Source: Arthrobotrys musiformis
Taxonomy: Eukaryota > Ascomycota > Orbiliomycetes > Orbiliales > Orbiliaceae
Assembly: GCA_036971715.1 (NCBI GenBank)
Contig: JAVHJL010000012.1
Location: 682,001-746,000, forward strand
Reading direction: 5' to 3'
Length of the DNA: 64,000 nucleotides
The position numbers and the translations under genes were made by a program. Shown here piece by piece: positions 33,872 to 43,740 of the stretch. A model generated the notes under the pieces. That model saw only the letters and a program-made list of their open reading frames with translations. It searched no databases and was not told the DNA's origin. Positions within the stretch are counted from its first letter, which is position 1, and each line of letters opens with the position of its first letter.

Positions 33872-34016
33872 AGACTATCCAGGAGGTAAGCGGCAGAAGG
33901 CCGCGAACTCTGAAGCACCCGGTGAATGAAAGCCGACTACGCTATTGCATCGACGTCTCCGACATTAACACCGGCTTGGAGGCAGTGAACGTCGAGGACA
34001 TTGAAGATATGGATTG

Positions 34017-34639
34017 AATTGTTTGTTTATTTTTATTTTAAATTCTTTTTATTGCTTGTTACACTACCTTTTGTCAATCCATACACATACATTGAGAAGA
34101 GAAGGAAACCGCAACCATCTGTCTTGTGAGACGGGAGGGGAATCGGGGTTTACCGCTCACAGCATCATATTCTGTTCTGTAAGCGGTACTATATATAAGA
34201 AACCGAGAAGCTCTGCAACACGAGGTTAGCAGGTTGATCCTGCTTCGGGAAATGCGATGTTAGATTCCACCTCGAAGTGGTAGGGTGTACTTACAGTCGG
34301 TCGCAACCCTATATTCCGGTCGTATAAGAGTATACACTTCCATAAGTTGATCCATAGTCCACCATAGAATGCAAGTCCTTCGGTGGAGTCGAGGACAAGT
34401 TTCGGCAGCGACATCTCTTTCGCAGGTAGCAACTGCTTGCAGAGTTCTGAGGACACGTCTCATCCTCTTCGAAACATATATTAGGCGTATAAGCCCAGCC
34501 TTCGAGGATATATACTCAAGTTGGGTAATTGAGAGAGCGTTGAAATAAACTCTTTTGGGAAAGGAAGATGGAGGAAGGAAGATGGAGGAAGGAAGATGGA
34601 AGATTAAGGAACGAATTTACCCGCATGAAATGTTTATGA
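34017..34639. other. Possible 3' LTR/UTR of gypsy element
   Basis: Contains TATATAAG at 34192, a GCAGG-TTGAT-CCTGC hairpin near 34229 and a GGAAGGAAGATGGA tandem at about 34560-34600. No second LTR copy was found to prove it. Confidence 0.3.
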
Positions 34640-36901
34640 AATAATTTCGCGGTTACGTCATCATGCCGAGCCCGTTCCACTTGGACTCCACCAAGCGATG
34701 TCGGATTCTACGGACTACGTTTGTGTGGGAGGTCACCGAAGCTAGAATCAGGAAGCTCGTGCCTGAGGCGGTTTCCGAGGCATGCTCGGGAAAGCGAACA
34801 GTTATCCCGTAAACCAAATGCTACTGCGAGGTGTATAGTTGGTGGTGACCTTAAACCTTTGGAAAGTGAATTGCAAGTGAAATCGAACTTGGTACGCACC
34901 AGAGGAATTTCGCAGACTTGGGGCCACCTTGGAGGCGACTCGACTTGAAGGGTCTGTAGCAGATTTGAAGGCCTTAGTCTAACTAAAATAAGGCCGTTAA
35001 CGTTACCCGTACGGTAAACGTTGAATTGTGGTTATGGAGGTGTTGAGGTGTGGTCAAGACTTTCCCGTTTCGGAACTCTGTTGTGGTACACGACACGCGA
35101 AAGGGGCAACATCAAATCTCGTCTCCAACCTCATCGCATCTCACCTCTCATCGCATCTCACCTCATCCCATCTCCCTTACCTCCAACCTCGTGCCTCCTA
35201 TCCTTCGCCGGACCCCCCTTCTCCGTCTTCTGGCGGGCGTCAGTGACATTGGCCCTGGCATCCAAGCATACGGGTTTTGTGGTTCATCTGCAGAGACTAC
35301 GGTCACCGCGTATCTTTGAAGCCTCGATACACCAGTGTTTGCGGTTCGCCTGCAGAGATCACGGTCCACGGGGTGTATTTCGATTCGTCAAGCTGCACAA
35401 TGTCTCTCGACGGCCCGTTCGATACCATCGAGGCCTACCATGGTCTTCTAGGCAGGCTGGAGGAGGAAGGTCTCGTCCCGGGAATGGATGTCCCCTGTTG
35501 GTCGGCCCTGGTCCCTCGCGATCGCCTCCGGATGCTGCCAACCTACACAAAATAGCAGCTCCCAACCACCCTCCCGAAAGACCACCCATCCGTCATCAAG
35601 TCCTGTTTTGCAGCCGACGATCCAATCATGCATGCCATTTCGCAAACCGCGAACAACATAGACCCTGAGAGCTCCTACCGCCTAGTTTCTCCCTCAGGGT
35701 CCCTCGACCAGGTCATCAAATACCTCAAATTGCCGTCATCCTTCCAAGACCCCGACCCAACGGTCAAACATCCACCCACGCTGAGGATACCGGCATTGGT
35801 AGGGCTGCAGACCCCCTAGCTGAAGGATATCTTCCCCAGAAAGCCCCTCCTTGACTCCATCGGCTTCCCAAATGCTGCCTACGGATCGAAAGAGAGTGTA
35901 GCCAACGTCACACTTACCGGCTACCAAGCAGCGCCTCACATCGATTTGATAGAAGTAGTTCTGGTGGCTGGCACCACAACCAAGCTGTGGATTTTCTACA
36001 AGACGCCTACCTCCGAAGTTCACACTACGATCAAACCAACGAAGGACATCGAAGGCTACACGGTCGAAGCCATGCAGAACCTCATTACCGCCTGATCTGG
36101 CCCGTTTTACATCCTTCTGCAGCAGCCCAGCGACCTGGCCATCGTTCCATCCAGGTGGTGGCATTTCGTAGAGACCCTAAGCAGGGGTGTGCTTGCCAGT
36201 ATCGAAACTCTCATGTCCCAAGGTTTCAACCTCGCCCACAACATCGCTCACCTCCATGCGGATTTCATCGCTGCCACTCCTCTGGCGGGAGAACCGGAAG
36301 CCAATGCCCGAGAAGAATTGGTAACCGCCGTCTCCTTTTTCACCAAAATGGTAGATTACATCTGCGAACTTCTCCGAAACGATACGGCCCCCTGGCGCTC
36401 CCTATCTTCAATCGCGAACTGCCTCAAGCCATTCCAGAAGATGTTGTTGGATATCGCCAGCCGCTTCGAGTCCACCATCCTACCCCTTACGCCAATCAGA
36501 CTGGCCTGCCAAAAGCTGAGAGTATCCATTGAGAAGCTGGCCAGAGTACTGCGCTCTGTCATTAAGGAAGCAGAGGAGGTACTAGATAAGAAGGGGGTGT
36601 GTGCCACTCTCAAGGCCTGCAAATGGCAGAAGCAGGCTGAGAAAACCCAGTCGTGGGTAGAGCACTGCCTCGGCTCCTCAAGACACTTTAGATTAATTCA
36701 AAAAGACTGCCACCAATATCCGAAAATGAGATATTTCTGACAGAAGCAACCCCAATTCTTAAGGATATTGCTGCTATTCAAGCCCATTTAGTAGAGCTTG
36801 AAAGTCGTATCGAGGAACCGTACGGGAAAATATGGTATTCAGAGGCTGCTCATCAACAACAAAAAAGTGATGACCTAAAGGGCTACGACTCGACATCCTA
36901 G
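34640..36901 (+). repeat. JmjC-gene-bearing repeat, longer copy 2
   Basis: Collinear with copy 1 at 5300-6507 for its first 1.2 kb, including the internal duplication around CATCTGCAGAGAC, and then extends 1.05 kb further. No terminal inverted repeats or target-site duplication were recognised, so whether the unit is a transposon or a duplicated gene is open. Confidence 0.75.
35400..36901 (+). pseudogene. JmjC-like domain gene, copy 2, three in-frame nonsense codons
   Basis: One reading frame runs from ATG 35400 to about 36737, interrupted only by TAG 35553, TAG 35817 and TGA 36093, with no frameshift before 36.73 kb. Copy 1 has CAG at both TAG positions, and CGA could have given the TGA. 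Counting through stops, H180-x-D182 (APHIDLIEV) and H255 (SDLAIVPSRWWHFVETL) fit the HxD...H metal-binding pattern of JmjC/cupin proteins, spaced 73 residues apart; WIFYKTP sits after the first strand as in that fold. The C-terminal 180 residues are helical (EKLARVLRSVIKEAEEVLDK). The last 50 codons (ILKDIAAIQAHLVELESRIE) are in another frame. JmjC oxygenases hydroxylate or demethylate proteins; activity here is not expected. Confidence 0.65.
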
Positions 36902-38261
36902 CCCTTCGGAGTAAAGACGCTGCAAATGGTCCGACAACAGTAGGCCAATCCTCAAATAGGATGTCAAGGATACTGAGAAAGTTCCATTTTGATCCAATGA
37001 AATGACTTAATGCATAGGAGGCCTAGGAGAGGGCTTACCTATTTAAGCATCGGCTCCAGTAAGCACCTTTTTTCAAAATAATAAGTTGGTGCTTCATGTT
37101 GGTATCGGGGACGTGTTTGTACTTAGTTATTAATATATCTCCTGTGCCTCGCTGATAGAAATGTAACAACCTGAATATAGGCTATAATACTATCCCAATA
37201 TGTCGCTTAATTGAATAACTTTCTTAATTTCATCTTGTACTTTTGCACATAGACTAGTTCTCATACTTTTGATATTATCAAAACTTTTCATAGGTCACAT
37301 TTTCTTGAAAAGCCCACGCCTAGTTTGGCTCGACGGGATGATGATGGAGGATAAACTAACCTTGTTGAATTCTGATGGTTCTAATTTTCCTTGTAAAAAC
37401 ATTCACCGTAATTTCATACTTGGCGATTATGGTAAGACTGTATGGCAAGCAGGCTCAACGATATGGGCCGTATTAGGCAATTTATGAGAATGATTCTGTA
37501 AATATAGATATGTCAAAGCTTACTCTTTGTAGATCTAAGTTTGTAAGGCCAGGCGAACTCGGTTTTTTCCAATTTCTTGAACAACATATATAGATTAGGC
37601 CTGTTCAGTAAAATCCATTAGTAATCTCAACAATTTCCAATACAACCAGATCCATCTTTATTTCCGAATAAGCTGATGTAATAATCATAGCCCAAGAAAC
37701 TCAATTGTAACCTGTGGTTTCGGTGAGGGATTCGATGAGTTTTTATTTCAGAAGCTATCCATGTTCTCCTGAACATCCAATATGTCGAAAAAGAGTAAAA
37801 GAGTGTTGAATTTGCGGACTATATTGTTTTTTGATGGGATATATGTCCTGCATTCCTTCTTAAGACAGAATTGGATAATATTTACAATATTAGCAGCCAA
37901 GAAAATCCAAATAGGAAGTTCATTGCCTATTTGGGATTTTTGAATTTTCATCTTCGCACGTAAATGCCTAGCATTCATGAAAGTTTCTCTAATGTCTTTT
38001 TAAACTTTCCGTTGCAAATTCGCCTCGAGACGAGCATATATCTTATAATTATGCTTATAATTTGCCTCGAATCCAGACCCTGGGGGCTTATAATTATATA
38101 TATAATAGAGAGCTGATCAACGGGAAGCTCGGAGAGTGTTTATCTCTAGATCTCTTGATACCAAAAAGACTCTGCAAACCATAGCATCGGAAGATTAACT
38201 AAATGCAGCATAGTCGGCTATCCAGGGTACCTACACAGTAGGGTAAATAAAACCTGTGGGG
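36902..38261. other. Intergenic, weak frame only
   Basis: A 72-codon plus frame at 37269-37487 (VWLDGMMMEDKLTLLNSDGS) looks mildly protein-like but has no context. Otherwise AT-rich with nothing recognised. Confidence 0.35.
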
Positions 38262-38383
38262 CAAGTACCACTCACGCGTCGGAATATGGTGTGGTACCTC
38301 TTTCGGCTTAGTGACTTCAGTACCGACTTTGGGATTGGTGACTCGGTGTTAAGCTGTGAAATGTGTGGCTGAGAGGTAGTTAT
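38262..38383 (+). repeat. Dispersed repeat, copy 2 (pair at 3656-3775)
   Basis: Aligns with the reverse complement of 3656-3775 over about 120 bp with shared ordered blocks (AAGTACCACT, GGCTTAG, CTCGGTGTTAAG, GTGTGGCT, AGAGGTA). Confidence 0.6.
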
Positions 38384-38655
38384 GAATTTTCATTTGTCCC
38401 TTGAAGACCTTACCACAGCTGCACAGCTGCAGTTGGAACCTAGTGTACCACGGGCGAGACCTCTCATGATCCCAAGGCCCAAGCTAAAGGAGGGTGAATC
38501 AATCACAAACAGAGTCTTGGAGGAACGAGCAAAAGGAGACTGCCTCACTTTGGCTACCTTGTATTAACTTACTTACATGAAGGACTGCGCCCGATCCGCC
38601 TCGGTAGAAAACCACCATGTTCACGCTTTTGAGAATTCTCTCTATTTTCACTACA

Positions 38656-38994
38656 GTATAACAATTATAACAATTATAACAATTATCACAATTATCACAA
38701 TTATAACAATTATAACAATTATAACAATTATAACAATTATAACAATTATAACAATTATAACAATTATAACAATTATAACAATTATAACAATTATAACAAT
38801 TATAACAATTATAACAATTATAACAATTATAACAATTATAACAATTATAACAATTATAACAATTATAACAATTATAACAATTATAACAATTATAACATTT
38901 ATAACAATTATAACAATTATAACAATTATAACATTTATAACAATTATAACAATTATAACATTTATAACAATTATAACAATTATAACAATTATAA
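38656..38994. repeat. 9-bp minisatellite (ACAATTATA)n
   Basis: About 37 units of 9 bp. Variant units with ATCAC sit near the start and ACATTT variants near the end. Because the period is a multiple of three, all six frames stay open (ITI, CYN and VII runs) and should not be taken for coding. Confidence 0.95.
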
Positions 38995-39003
38995 TCGAAG
39001 AGT

Positions 39004-39668
39004 ATGGCCGAGGTGAAGGATTCAAACCCCTCCCTAACGGGCATCCAGATCTCGACAACGCCATCAGTTCACTAGTCGATAAAATAACGGAACTCTTCGA
39101 TATAACAGATCAAAACAAGAAGAGCCAGAGAATACACACCCGGCGTCTGAACCAGCTGGAAAAGTATGACTAATAGGAGCACCATTTCTAAGGGACATAG
39201 CTAAATCCGAACCGCAGCCATCGCATGCCAGACACAGCAACTGATAATCACACCACATCTGGCATCAAGCCGCCCACAAGAACCCGCTCAAGCGACGCCG
39301 CCGTTGTTTACGAGTTGCCTCGATACTTTCCGAAGACCGTTAGGGAATTTCTTACTATGGATGGTACGCCTAAATTTAGCTGTTTACTTCATACAAATTC
39401 GTTCAAACTACTAACTTGGAATATTGATTGATAACTAGCCCAGAACATCGCATATTTGCTTGATTTTTATTTTATGAAACCACTACAACAGCTACCCGGG
39501 CTTTCCGATACGACACAACTGACAGAGGTGGAGAACAGTGTGAGCGATGTTGAAAACAATCGTTATCGTTGTTTACATGAAATCGGAGGATACATAAATC
39601 TCAGACTAGACAAAATACATTCAAAAAAGATAGCTGAGTTGGAAGAGAGCATGTCCTTGTCTGGTTAA
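39004..39668 (+). CDS. Hypothetical protein, 3 exons, first exon start uncertain
   Basis: Splicing is well supported. Exon ..39163 reads PDLDNAISSLVDKITELFDI and RIHTRRLNQLE. Intron 39164-39217 (GTATGA...CGCAG, 54 nt) joins in phase 2 to exon 39218-39363 (HTTSGIKPPTRTRSSDAA, then PKTVREFLTMD). Intron 39364-39438 (GTACGC...CTAAC...CTAG, 75 nt) joins in phase 1 to 39439-39668 (YLLDFYFMKPLQQLPGLSDT, then LDKIHSKKIAELEESMSLSG). Together about 170 residues, helical and polar, without a recognised domain. The nearest ATG (39004) is in a different frame from exon 1, and the exon frame runs back into the minisatellite, so the start may have been lost or altered by array expansion. A shorter protein could start at ATG 39225. 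Confidence 0.55.
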
Positions 39669-39889
39669 GCCCCAGTGCTTCTATATCTTCTCTTGCTATT
39701 TCGTTTTGTGCATTATTCGTTTCGGTTTTCTCGAACATCCGTCGAAGGCCATGTAAATGGTAGTACTACCTCCTTACTTAGTATCGTCTAATCTCTGTTA
39801 ATGAAAGTTTATAAACGCTGTCAGTCTAAAACTTACTTTTCCATTTTCGAGGGAAGTATATATAGAAGGCGGAAAAGTCTATAGGCGTA

Positions 39890-40161
39890 GACCACGATCA
39901 TGAGATTTGCAAAATGTTTGAGCACTTGGATTGTGATTTCCAGGACATACGTCCCAATGTTGTTTGGGATATAGGATTGAATGTCATGGAGAATTCGTTC
40001 CGAGTTCGACAAAGCTGGGAGAAGCGCTATGTGAAATGAAAGAAGGACGATCGTATTCCAAAGCTGATTTGAGAAACGCATTGATTAGAATTTGTGTAGT
40101 TCGAAAGTTTTCAGTTCACAGACTTGGAGACTCTAAGGTAGTTAGGCTATGTCTCCAGTAG
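39890..40161 (+). pseudogene. Effector-like secreted ORF relic
   Basis: MRFAKCLSTWIVISRTYVPM at 39899 looks like a signal peptide. One frame away, GYRIECHGEFVPSSTKLGEA and SKADLRNALIRI follow, with the Tyr/Cys/Gly/Phe pattern and helix seen near the N terminus of fungal RNase-like secreted proteins. A 1-nt shift separates the two, and no catalytic residues are recognised. The opposite strand also has a signal-peptide-like frame (MRFSNQLWNTIVLLSFHIAL, from 40081), so the strand is not certain. Confidence 0.25.
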
Positions 40162-40422
40162 GATTTGCCTCTGCTTTTATATTCAACCCGTATGTCAATA
40201 CCACTTGGATCACTTGGCCTTGAAGGAAGTAGAAAGAACATCAAGGAAACCGGAAAAAGACATATTGAGAGGAACACGATACAACCTTCCATTCTTCAGC
40301 TTATTCGCATTTTTCATTGTCGCTCTCACCATCGATGAATCACTACCATTCTTCATAAGCTAAAATAACATTACACACTCAGGCCAAAACTTATTTCAAA
40401 ACCACATTTCTACCCAAGCACC

Positions 40423-41069
40423 ATGGCATTCATTTACAACGCACCGTGCGAAACCCATTCTATAGAAACATCGTCGGATATTCCTCCAAGCCAGTGGCCT
40501 GCAAAAGACAGAAGCTATCATACCCAGACGGACACGCGATACAATTTCGGAGTCATGCCTCAAGCTTACTTCCATTCTAGAGTGGAAAGCTGGTCTCGTA
40601 CAAGATGTGATTGTCCATGTTTCTGTTGTATCTCTCGAAGTAAAGACCTGGTATACCAGAGAATTGCAACAATCGATATACAGGAATGAGAGTTGTGGAT
40701 ATGGATCTAGCTATGGATCCACAAATAGAGGCCTTGGGGCAACAACCAGCTCAAGACCGTAACGACGGAAATAGCCAACCTTTGAAAACAGATGGTGGAG
40801 CATCGCAGACAATAAAACCTAATACTTTACGGAAGAGTAGGATAGGTATCTCGAAGGTCCCCCGTCGAAAATATCTAAGAGGCGAACCGAGCCGCGAAAG
40901 AATACATCCCGAAAACCAATTGGTTTCCCATTTACGCAATAATCATAAATTCAAATGGTTTACTATAACCTCAATCTTGAGAATGCTAGGTTATGGTGAA
41001 TTTACGGTTTCTTGTCTGCAAATGAGGCGTCATCGAAACAACTCATGGAGAAAACTTAAAAGGGGATGA
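40423..41069 (+). CDS. Hypothetical basic protein with Cys cluster (2 exons)
   Basis: Model join(40423..40639, 40684..41069), 200 aa. ATG in an ideal context (AAGCACCATGGCA) after a CA/CT-rich leader. The 44-nt intron (GTAAAG...ATACAG) joins in phase 1; without it the first frame stops at 40689. Exon 1 ends with a striking Cys cluster (RTRCDCPCFCCISR), resembling palmitoylated or metal-binding Cys motifs. Exon 2 is basic and polar (LRKSRIGISKVPRRKYLRGE) and ends RRHRNNSWRKLKRG. No signal peptide. A membrane-anchored or nucleic-acid-binding role is possible but unproven. Confidence 0.5.
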
Positions 41070-41194
41070 AAACGATTCAAGAGTTACACAGGTTACGACC
41101 TGCCCCTATTGCACAAGCCAATCCGGTGACCCTATGGCTATTTGAACTAGGAGAGCGGTGGCACATATGTATCTATACTTGATTTATTATCTTC

Positions 41195-41623
41195 TCAAAT
41201 TTCCCCAATAACGGTTTCGCATTTAACAGCACACAAACATAATACCGCTTCTTCGCAAATTAAGAGATACCTCTCGTCTAGATAAACACTCGCCTTTGCC
41301 GCAAAATAATGAAACTGCAAATGCGGGAAACTCATGTGAGAACTTCGCTGAAACTCTTGCATATATTCCCCAAAAAATAAAGCTGTACTAATAATAAAAG
41401 AATATATATATAAAGGTTTGCTATCAATATTTAAACACCAACGGTGCCCCTCATCTAACATCTCCTCCAACTCCTCCAGACTGCGAAGAAGAGGGCTCAA
41501 CGTGACACGATATGCCGGCAACAGCAATAAAGCCCCGCAAAGAAGGCTTATCGCGTTACTGAGCAACACAATATACGGAGTCATTAAAGTCACAAGCTGA
41601 AGAAGAATGTTTCGACAAGACAT
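41195..41623 (-). CDS. Hypothetical membrane protein
   Basis: 142 aa from ATG 41623. Two N-terminal hydrophobic segments (LVTLMTPYIVLLSNAISLL, then CGALLLLPAYRV), an acidic helix LRSLEELEEMLDEG, and another hydrophobic stretch around YIYSFIISTALFF. This composition suits a small integral membrane protein. The AT-rich DNA around 41400 (TATATATA) could hide an intron. No family recognised. Confidence 0.35.
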   Translation of the reverse strand: MSCRNILLQLVTLMTPYIVLLSNAISLLCGALLLLPAYRVTLSPLLRSLEELEEMLDEGHRWCLNIDSKPLYIYSFIISTALFFGEYMQEFQRSSHMSFPHLQFHYFAAKASVYLDERYLLICEEAVLCLCAVKCETVIGEI

Positions 41624-42273
41624 AATAAAATAAATATTTTATTTTGAATACTTCAATATTGGTATTTGTTGTCGAAATCGTAAAAGGAAGAAAATATACT
41701 TGTCTCGTCTCGGCTTAAACGGTCGACTGTCGATCAATCCAATACATATATAGCGCCATAACGATTGATCGATCGATATCTCGAGCTCCAATGATCAGAT
41801 CATACACGTGCATGCGCATGCACATCAATTCAATTACTATTCTTTCGTCCGCAGGCGCTTAGGCTAGCGCTAGTGCACCGGGACAGCTACACTGGGTTCG
41901 CTCCCAGACCAGCTGCGCAGCACTGGGTTCGCTCCATGGATCCAGCTGAAGACGACCTCGACCAGCCGATCGCGATCGCGATCGCAGCCACCTGGGGGTA
42001 ACGCACAGCCTGTAAATACGGCACTCCGGTACTCCATAGGAACCATTACGGCACTCCATAGAGTACGGCACTCCATAGGGACCACCTACCGTCAAAATAT
42101 AAAATACAACAAAACCTCCCTACAAATAACACAAAAACAAACAAATTCTTCATTTTTTTATAACAAAATCAAAGAAAATATTAAGACAACAACACGAAAT
42201 TCGGGCAGAAATATAAGCTTCGAGACTATAGGTTTAATTTATTTTCATGAGTAAGCCTATTCTACGCAGGCTT
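41624..42273. other. Intergenic with short tandem duplications
   Basis: Contains a GGCACTCCATAG element repeated three times at about 42015-42080 and a GCACTGGGTTCGCTCC direct duplication near 41886-41935. No gene supported. Confidence 0.4.
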
Positions 42274-42275
42274 AT

Positions 42276-42310
<35 letters not shown>

Positions 42311-42500
42311 CCTAAGGTACTTAGGTACGCGGGCCGGAAGATAGGTTCATATATGAGCCCAGTAGCCAGCCTACCTACCTACTAGCCTGCCTACCTACTA
42401 GCCTGCCTGCCTGCCTGCCTACCTGCCTGCCTGCCTGCCTATAGGCCTACCTACCAGCCTACCTACCAGCCTGCCTACCAGCCTGCCTGCCTGCCTACCT
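42274..42500. repeat. (GGCA)n and (TGCC)n arrays in opposite orientation
   Basis: GGCA units at about 42274-42310, then CCTA/CCTG units through 42360-42500. On one strand the first array is the complement of the second, so the block could fold into a long imperfect hairpin. Confidence 0.85.
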
Positions 42501-42785
42501 GCGTGCGCGTCTGCGCGCCTAACGGTAGAATTCAGCGGGTCCTGCAGCGTCTCCAGAAGAAACTTAGAGACAGTATAAGAGACGCTCCACCGGAACCTTC
42601 TTTGTGCAAGCTGATTGCTCTGTTCCCCGGATTCACGGATGAGCTCCCCCCCCTGCCAAGATAAAGATAACCACAATATACGGGGATGCTCTATGTGATC
42701 CTTGGGGAAACGGGCAACTAGCCTCGCAGGCAGTCTATTAAGCCGCCTTGCTTGAGCTGGTTGCACTATTCCCAGGATTTAACTC

Positions 42786-43031
42786 CAATATAGCAATGCG
42801 ACTCCAACGACGCCCAGAACGCCCTGCCAAACTGGGGTTTAAAGGGGGGTGGACACGGGTAGAGGTTTTGGCCGTCCATTCTGACAGGGACGTGTCGTGA
42901 CGTAAGTTTACACCGATCATTAATACGCATAAGTATTAACGCTAATCTCAAGAAATATAGCAATTCGACTCCAACGACGCCCAGAGTGAGTTATGCTCGT
43001 TGGGGTCGGGCACGTCCCTGTCAAAATGGGG
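42786..43031. repeat. Short direct and inverted repeats
   Basis: GCGACTCCAACGACGCCCAG at about 42797 recurs with one change at about 42965. The block around GACAGGGACGTG (about 42883) recurs inverted as CACGTCCCTGTC (about 43011), extended by CCATT/AATGG on each side to about 23 bp. Confidence 0.7.
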
Positions 43032-43047
43032 CCTCATTGGAGGGGGG

Positions 43048-43740
43048 GGCAGCTGAAAGACAGAGACAACGAGATAGATACGCTAAAAAGGGGAAAGCGG
43101 AACTGGAGGAGACGATCCAGAAAAACCAAAATGAATTGGAGGAATAATTTTACGAGAACCCTTAAAGGAAACGGGACCTCATCGGGGGGGCCTAAAAGAC
43201 AGAAACAATGAGATCGATACTCTAAAAAAGGGAAAAACAGAACTGGAGGAGACGATTCAGAAAAACCAGAATGAATTGAAGAAATTGTTTCATGAGGGCC
43301 CTCAGATAAATTGAGACCTAGCATACAAACAATTCGGTCTTTTCCAATCAAGGACCATGTTTTCCGCATGGCTATGGTGAGTCTGCCTCGATTTGTGTCT
43401 ATGACGTATCATAACTAAAACCTTCCTTCTGCTAGCTAGACTCAAATGACACCGAAAACAAAGGGGCCGTTGATTCCAAGATCCAGCGATGAAACAGAGT
43501 CCTGTACTAAGACCACTCCTCCAGCATCAGCCTGGAAGAATAATAAGCCAATAGAATATCCACGGTGCACAAAGTGAGTAAATCCAGATACTCTTCCAAA
43601 ATGTAGGCAGCAATAACTAAATATAGTGCTTTAACCTTAGGATGGAAAATGTACACAGGTGTCAGATTCTACAGTACTATGTTGAAGGTCAGAGGCCAGA
43701 CAAAACAAGCTCGACCTGTTACATGGCAATGCACCAATAA
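43048..43740 (+). pseudogene. Coiled-coil gene with tandem-duplicated unit, partly frameshifted
   Basis: Two direct repeats of about 135 bp (from about 43050 and 43186) encode the same helix: DNEIDTLK, then ELEETIQKNQNEL. Unit 2 is open (LKKGKTELEETIQKN); unit 1 has lost one A in a run and shifts frame. After unit 2 a further 1-nt shift leads to IQTIRSFPIKDHVFRMAM. A phase-0 intron (43377-43439) joins to TQMTPKTKGPLIPRSS, and a phase-2 intron (43574-43640) to ENVHRCQILQYYVEG, with a stop at 43738. The 3' exons splice cleanly, so a shorter protein could still be made; the coiled-coil part is broken twice. Confidence 0.5.

Larger units (their letters stand above)
30716..34016 (+). mobile_element. 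Degenerate Ty3/gypsy LTR retrotransposon, pol region
   Basis: Plus-strand frames give the gypsy order RT, RNase H, integrase. They start with DVFSWSAVDLGH (lead-in to RT) at about 30830 and end with a split C-terminal KNAYKLKTIQEV...NVEDIEDMD at 34016. Frames are broken by stops near 30930, 31631 and 32153 and a frameshift near 33850. No convincing LTR pair was identified; a TATATAAG box at 34192 lies in possible 3' LTR DNA. Protease and gag are not seen here, though a gag relic on the other strand lies at 46.3-47.3 kb. The order IN after RNase H places it in Ty3/gypsy, not Ty1/copia. Not autonomous. Confidence 0.85.

Noticed and set aside
34225..34245. Similarity to the 18S rRNA 5' end (GGTTGATCCTGC)
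   Set aside because: Only about 12 bases match and no rRNA follows; it is part of a small hairpin.
38577..39064. Long ORFs encoding ITI, CYN or VII runs on both strands
   Set aside because: They come from a 9-bp minisatellite whose period keeps every frame open.
42419..42766. Minus ORF ending in GRLVGRLVGR repeats
   Set aside because: Repeats come from the TGCC array; the N-terminal part shows no family.
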